Assembly: GCA_026686845.1 (NCBI GenBank)
Contig: JAIVEN010000008.1
Coordinates: forward strand, 18,320,501-18,384,500
Source of the DNA: Adenanthera pavonina
Taxonomy: Eukaryota; Streptophyta; Magnoliopsida; Fabales; Fabaceae
Length of the DNA stretch: 64,000 nt
Direction: 5' to 3'
Part shown: positions 58,131 through 64,000 of the stretch, piece after piece
How positions within the stretch are numbered: position 1 is the first letter of the stretch
Layout: each line of letters starts with the position of its first letter
Notes under the pieces: model-generated
Databases searched by the model: none
Told to the model about the DNA's origin: nothing
The model's input: the letters and a program-made list of their open reading frames with translations, nothing else
Position numbers and translations under genes: made by a program

Positions 58131-58334
58131 GCACTGTTTGGTTCAACAAAAGGGAGAGAAGGGAAGATATATTAATGGAAGGAGGAGGGGAGGGGAGGGG
58201 AATAGAGAGAATATGATGGATTCAGGTATGATGGAGAGGAGAGAAGAGAAGGGGATGAATTTATCGACTTTCCCTCCAAATGCCCCCACTTTTGCAGAGG
58301 GGAGGGGTAAGAAGGGCTTATTGAACCAAATAGG
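58131..58334. mobile_element. Possible small TIR element beside element C
   Basis: GGGCACTGTTTGGTTCAA near 58131 and TTGAACCAAATAGG near 58321 are inverted copies (TGTTTGGTTCAA / TTGAACCAAATA), enclosing a purine-rich interior. It resembles plant MITEs with a TGTTTGGTTC terminus. Exact ends and TSD not found. Confidence 0.35.
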
Positions 58335-58492
58335 AAAAATATTAATTTTCCCTTCTTTCATCTCTTACTTATTGAAATAAACAAGAAAAAATTTTAATTT
58401 TTTTTCCTCCCATTCAAATCCCTCCAACTAAATAAAAGGTTAGTCTCCATAACTATGATTTCCAAAACGTGCATGAAAGGGAAAATGACAAT

Positions 58493-59169
58493 GTATTAAA
58501 AACTGGACAATACTGACTAGTTTGACTGGGAACCAGCCCTTGGTCCGATCCAGTCATAGATGAATACTGGAGCTCTTCAAAACCACTGCAAACTGAAGCA
58601 AAACCGGTCAAACTAGTTAAGAACTGGCTAAAAACCAGTACAAAACTGGTTTGAACCAGTTTAGCCTCTTTTTTTAAAAAGTTTTTATTTTTTAAATATT
58701 TTTTTAATTTTTAAGATAAAATAACATTATTTTTAGTACTAAATAGCATTAGTTTTTGTATAAATGTTTTCTTTCTATATTATAATATGGTATAAATATT
58801 ATTATGATATATAATTATAAATAATGATAAATTTACTTAGCAAATAATATAAAAATAGAATATCAATTGACTATTTTGAATTCAAAATATAATTATAGAT
58901 GAATATTAATTTGTTTAGATTTTAATATTTGGTTGTAAAACTTATTAATAACATTTTTAATTTTCTATATATTATTAAATTTATTTTTCATCTTAGATTG
59001 AATGTTAATTTTATGATCATAGATAAATATCTTTCATATTTTTTATCTACATTATTTGAAATATATTATTTTATTCACAACCGATCTGATTCCAGCCCAA
59101 CTCCATTCTAACCATTAAACCTTGAATCGTTGCTTCATCCAGTTTAATAATCGGTCTAATTTTTAATAC
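58493..59169. mobile_element. Non-autonomous TIR (foldback) element
   Basis: GTATTAAAAACTGGAC at the left matches GTATTAAAAATTAGAC read inward from the right end (14 of 16). Just inside the left TIR, ACTAGTTTGACTGG (about 58516) is mirrored by CCGGTCAAACTAGT (about 58604), and imperfect copies of AACCGGTTTGAACC-type sequence follow. AT-rich, 677 bases, no coding capacity. No convincing TSD, so the superfamily is open. Confidence 0.45.
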
Positions 59170-60942
59170 CTTGAAAAATGATGTACCATGTGGATGCATT
59201 CAGTTACATGAGTCTAACAAGTTAAGAAACAACCATATGGTGTAGTAGTTCTTGAAAAAAAAAAAAAAGGATCTTTTCGACCTGAAATGCCCACGCACAT
59301 AGGGTAGAAATTCCCCAATGAGCAACAAATAATGGGCTGAATGATATGCATGGTATGGGCAAGGATTTTTTTTTATTTGAGACAATATTGGCATGGATTT
59401 AGAAAATGATTCAATGCGACAAGAGAGCCCATTTCCCTTTGTATGTACTAATGTACATCTTTGAAATTGGGCTCAAGCTTTCTTATAACTCTTTAAGCCC
59501 ATTTTCTGGAAATGATACAATCCAATAGAGGTAAATAAATTTTATTCATTTTAAAAATATATGATGATAATTGATGGTTATAATAAATAATACCTATTGT
59601 ACACTTTCAATATATATTTTACCTTTTCAAGGTAACTATCCTTTTATGTTATTATGATTTTATGCTACTTGTAAGCACTTGAGCTATAAGGCTTGTTGTA
59701 CCCTTAGGAAGCATCCTAAAACCCAATTCACACCTAAACTTTTACTCATCAAAAATAATTTTATTATTTTTTTTATAAGAAATAACTTAATTTTATTGTT
59801 ATATTAATATTACAAATTTCATTAATTTTATTATTTTAAAAATTTTAACTACAAATTTAGCCTCTAATTTCGTCCCTCGTTCTAAATTGCCATTATCATC
59901 TTTGGCCTAGTCATAATTATATTTTCATGTGTTCATTTGGCATCTCTGTTGGATTTTTTATGTTGACTTACATAAATGATGTTTATCTTATAAAACCCAA
60001 ATTTAATATTGGCTAATTATAAAATTTTCAGCCATAATTATAAAACCCAAATGTTTATCTCATTATGTCCGGTTGCACCAATTAGTGTTAATGAGTTTTT
60101 TGTTTACCGGGCCTGGGGTGGGTTAACTTGTTATGGATAGATCAACCTATTAGAATTACATAATGAGATATTTCTCTTCTTTTAATATAATCATTTGGCA
60201 TCCAGTAATACCATGTTAGATTTAAGAATTGTCAAGTTAAAGTAGGAATAATTTTCCAAACATGATTTTTTCTATCTACAATATTCAAACTCAAAGCCTT
60301 ACTTAAAATGTGTTAAAGTCTTTACAAATCAGCCTAATTGCCCTGGTAGATATCCCTATTCTTTGCTTATATTCATATAACATGCTAATACACAATAGAG
60401 GAAAATAAAGCTGTTTAATTTTTGTTTGTGTGTTTTTTCCTCTTATAGTGCGACGTGCTAAACATGTTGATGTTACATTTTTGCCCTTTTTTTTAACAAA
60501 ACATTTTTGCCTATTCAGGAATAATGATAAAGGTGCTTTCTTAATTATAAATTTTATTATATATATTGATATAAGTGGCACTTGTATTATTGATTGATGC
60601 ACAAATTTTTAAATGAAGAATCCCTTTTACACTTTTTATAGTGAATACACGATTAAGTTAATATTGCTGCAAAATCATTGTTTAATTTAAACAGTGGTGA
60701 ATTGACTAAGTTATTTAAACATAATGATCTGGTATGTCTCTGATGATTTTGTTACAAATTCATAATAACCATATGATATTGCAGGAGGGAGGGTGACTAA
60801 TCATAGGCCGATTCAAATGCGGGCAAGAATTCAACTTTTAGCCCATGTCCTGCAACCGTGAATAAATGATGAATCTAGTTTTAAGCCCCATTATACAATT
60901 TGACTCAGGCAGGCCAATGTAAGTTAATGCAAGTGGTAAGAT
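59170..60942. other. AT-rich intergenic DNA
   Basis: No gene or element boundary recognised. A short direct repeat of TAAAACCCAAAT occurs near 59992 and 60042. Confidence 0.4.
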
Positions 60943-62712
60943 GGTGCTTCTCTCTTCATTGCTTGCACCCTCCTGTATAGAAGAGGTGGAAATGGCTGCC
61001 ATCAGTCTTTCAACTTGCTCTGATTCTTGAATGGAAAGAATTGAATCTTGAGCATCTTCTTACATAGGCTCATGAGGGCTTGTTTCTTGAAGCCCTTCTT
61101 CTTCCAATCCATAGTCCAAGGGTGGACCAAAACTTGGTGTCCTCATTGTACCAGCAGGCTCATCACCATCTATATCATCATCATGGTCAAAGGAGGCAAT
61201 CTCGAAGGGACTTGGAGGCTCAGGAGTTAGAGAATGGACAGGCACATAAAACCCTGGCTGAGGTCGAGCTGATGTGGTAGGGATTGCACTTCGAATTTCT
61301 TCATAGGCATCAGCAACCACTTTCATGTTCTTTGCCAACTGATGAATCTGATCTTGCAGATGAGCAAATTTGGCATTTTGCTCATCCCTGATGCTAAGAA
61401 TGAGTGTAGACAGGCTGTCATACAACTTAGTGATCTTGGTTGGCTTGGCACGAGAGGAGGGAGTGGATATAATGTGAGTGGGCTTGGAGGGAGATGAGAC
61501 AGGCACAGAGGGCTGAGGAGTAGGTCTGGTAGGAGCCTCAGAAGTACCCTCTTGCTGTAGGGAGGCACCTTCAACAAAGAATAGATCTTCAGTTCTTCTT
61601 GCTCCCTTTTCAACCCATCTTCCTTCATCCCTTTCAATACCTATTCTTTGCAGTTCTTCATCCTTGAAGATCTCAGTGGGCTTGCCCTTCCCCTTCTCAA
61701 GATGCTGAATTCTGGCATACTGCAGAATTCTGGAAATGATAGCAGTATAGGGGAGTGTGGAGTCCTTCCTCTGATCTCTTGCCTTAATCATGCGTTGGAG
61801 TATGATATGTCCCATGTTGATCAGCTTTCCACGCATGATTGCTGCCATGACATATGCTTCTGCCCTTGTTATTAGATTGAAGCTGCCACCTTTGTTGAAT
61901 ATGATCCTGGACACTATGTATTGCAGGATTCTCACTTGAACAATGAGGTCTGTGGGCTTCAATACGTTTATTGATGGCCAGTTTTCCTTTCTTCTGAACA
62001 TTGTGCTCAGAATTGTGCTCTCCTTGTAGTTCAGAAAGGGGCCACCTTCTTCATCAGCAGTTTCTACCTCATCCATGTATCCAAAGGCAGTGATGTCAAT
62101 CTTGAGGCTATCTTGCCCTGGGATCTCCAGCACTTCATTCAAGGTTTCATCTGAGAGCCAGATGGTCCTTGACCTCAGGTTAACTTCCCATTTCCTCTTC
62201 TTGCTGTTGTATTTTAAGGAGGCATACCAAGTTTTTATTACTTCATCATCATATCTCTCCAGTACTTCCAACAGATTCTTGTATCTCATTATCCATATAC
62301 CAGCATCAAAATTATTAGAGACCAAGAAATCTTCCAAGTTTACACAATGTGGCTTGATTATCTTTTTGTTGGCAAACTTGGTGGAGTATTCCTCTTGAAT
62401 CTGTGGAGTACTTTATAATGGCAGTGTGGTAAGTTCATATTCCCCAAATTCAGTACTAGAGGATGAAGTGGAAGCAACAGGTTTAGCAGCAACAGGAACA
62501 GGGACCGAAGGTTCTGCTATCTTTGAGGAAGAGGGTCCAGGCTTCTTTGATTCTCCCTTGGGTGTAGTTTTCTGGCGTTTAGAAGGAGTTCTCTTGCTGG
62601 ATTCGGCCTTTCTCTTCGGTTTTTCTCCTTCCTTCGTGGCATATTGGGATTTTGCAGAATGTTTTGGATGAGCCTCTCCTTTGCCAGCTTCAGGATTCTT
62701 AACTCTTGCCAT
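60943..62712 (-). pseudogene. Element D aORF, best-preserved N-terminus, truncated at the end
   Basis: The start ATG is at 62710-62712 (MARVKNPEAGKGEAHPK). The frame is interrupted only by TAA 62413-62415, where element A has TGG, and by TAA 61060-61062. Between them about 425 codons are open, including the whole central domain (FLVSNNFDAGIWIMRYKN, ISRILQYARIQHL) and the coiled-coil-like segment. It lacks the stops shared by A and C. This copy shows the intended reading of the N-terminal Lys/Ser-rich region, which is frame-shifted in A. Homology ends near 60943. Confidence 0.8.
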
Positions 62713-62879
62713 TTTCGCGGATAATTGTTGCAGAATAGGGCAAGGAATAGGTTTAAAGGATGCGAAAGGAAGTTTAATCAGTGGGAAATGACGATTTTTT
62801 ATCAGAATTGAAGAGGATTTAATGCAGCATTAGAACAGACTCAGAGAGAATAAGAATAGGGTTGCGTCTGTTCAAATGA

Positions 62880-63490
62880 AAATCATCGGTTTTAACGTAT
62901 GTAACCGTCTGACAGACAAATTTTTAAGGGTCAAAATTTGAACTTCGGGTAGTTACAAATTAAACTGTTCAGCAAAGCTTACTAACAGACGAATTTTCTT
63001 GTGAAAGTTCATCTGACAAATGCTTGGATAAAAATAGCACAAGATGAACAGACGAACTTTGTTCCAACAAAGTTCGAATTTCCAAAAGCAAACACCAAGT
63101 AGCAAATAAACCATCAAACAACAGACGAATTAAGTATACAAAACTTCATCTTTCAAAGATTCAACATTGAGGAGCATGTTTCAACAGACAAATTTTAAGG
63201 CAGAAATTTGAATTTTTTCACTTTGTGAAAGCTATCCAATATTCGTATGTTAAGAGATAAGCATTAGTATAATCATCATGTTGGATAGTCATAACTTTGA
63301 AATTTTGTTCTTGAAAATTCGAATTTTGAAGGATCAACAGACGAATTTCGAAGCATCATCGAGAACTGTTCCTTCTAATAACAAGCCGAAGTTTGTCTGT
63401 TGGGTATCCAAAATTCAAATGTTGACCATGCTGATTTCCTCAGAAACTTAGTTTTTCACGAAAATTCATCTAACACATAATCAATTTACA
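62880..63490 (-). repeat. Palindrome/CAGACGAA array in element D pol-aORF spacer
   Basis: Third copy of the spacer array: CAGACGAATTTTC, GTTCGAATTTCC, GAAAATTCGAATTTTG, AAGTTTGTCTGTTGG. Confidence 0.6.
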
Positions 63491-63712
63491 AATTTCAACT
63501 TTAAAAACTTACAGAATGGATTCAGAAGCTTAGAATTTCTTCCATTTTCTTCACTCTTTGATTATTCCATTCTGGTAAGCTCCATTTTTCAGATTTATCA
63601 GCATTGAATCTCATGAGGAGCACCTGCAACTTAAATTAAACATACTCCGATGCTAAAGTTAGAACTAATTCAATGTTGGAAGATTTAAAAATAGAATTGC
63701 CCAAAGATTTAC

Positions 63713-64000
63713 TTACAGTTCATTGGGATTTACCATACCCAATTCTGATCTGATTTTGCAATATCTATCTTCTGATACAGGCTTTGTGAGGATGTCAGCA
63801 ACTTGATCTTCTGTGGGGATGTATTCCAATCTAATTTCTTCTTTTAGAACGTGATCCCTTATGAAGTGGTGCCTAACTTCAATATGTTTTGTCCTTGAAT
63901 GCATGACATGATTCTTTGTGATATTGATGGCACTCTGGTTGTCACACATTATTGGTATTTCTTTCAACTCAACCTCAAGATCTTCCAGTTGTTGTTTCAT
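63713..64000 (-). pseudogene. Element D pol C-terminus (RNase H end)
   Basis: The last 95 codons of pol are open to the stop at 63713-63715: CDNQSAINITKN, HSRTKHIEVRHHFIRDHV, then VADILTKPVSE and GMVNPNEL. This part is undamaged. Whether the rest is intact cannot be seen, so the pseudogene call rests on the truncated 3' end of the element. Confidence 0.8.

Larger units (their letters stand above)
60943..64000 (-). mobile_element. Element D: third A-like element, 3'-truncated, runs off right edge
   Basis: On minus it contains the end of pol (64000-63713), the motif-rich spacer and the aORF from 62712. Similarity to A and C stops near 60943, inside the aORF's acidic region, so the aORF end, PPT and 3' LTR are gone. 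The rest of pol lies beyond the window. Confidence 0.88.

Overview
This is plant nuclear DNA, almost certainly from a dicot. It is AT-rich, carries spliced remnants of plant genes, and is dominated by Ty1/copia LTR retrotransposons whose primer-binding sites match plant initiator-Met tRNA. I see no intact host gene. The window is a nested transposon graveyard holding a few broken genes: a DUF1985/Ulp1-type gene (1-1557, minus), a rhodanese-like gene (35691-41228, plus), the N-terminus of a P450 (42880-43115, minus) and two short coding-like remnants.

Left part (1-15.6 kb). The DUF1985/Ulp1-like pseudogene runs off the left edge. It is followed by AT-rich DNA with an old Ty3/gypsy-like remnant (about 3.5-4.9 kb), a short SINE with 16-bp target duplications (5657-5744) and a Stowaway MITE (7968-8220). 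An old Sirevirus-like element (8816-14077) is still bounded by matching ATAAA duplications, but its interior has been replaced.

Centre (15.6-35.6 kb). A decayed copia element (B, minus) has its 3' LTR at 15624-16297 and its gag/protease/integrase end near 35.55 kb. It was split twice. Element A, a complete 11.8-kb Sirevirus-like copia element (16370-28183, TSD TTTTG), landed just outside B's 3' LTR. A solo LTR (30383-34097, TSD TCTTT) landed in B's integrase, and a second solo LTR (30708-32568, TSD CAATG) then landed inside the first in the opposite orientation. Element A reads, on the minus strand: 5' LTR, PBS, gag-pol, a roughly 1-kb spacer, a long additional sense ORF (aORF), PPT, 3' LTR.

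Right part (35.6-64 kb). The rhodanese pseudogene has a hAT element and a gypsy solo LTR in its introns. The P450 fragment follows, then a complete Cassandra-type TRIM with 5S-rRNA-like LTRs (44741-45685, TSD CAAAA). A truncated LTR of another family (48828-49967) is interrupted by element C (49973-58085), a 5'-truncated relative of A. After two TIR-type elements comes element D (60943 to the right edge), a further relative truncated at its 3' side.

The most interesting signal is a design shared by the Sirevirus-like LTRs. Three LTR families carry, upstream of the TATA box, dense arrays of short palindromes. The motif differs in each family (AAATTCGAATTT with CAGACGAA; TAATCGATTA; GGTTATCCGCATAACC). 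In the A family the same motif array recurs in the spacer between pol and the aORF. The aORF is kept in sense orientation in A, C and D and does not look like an envelope protein.
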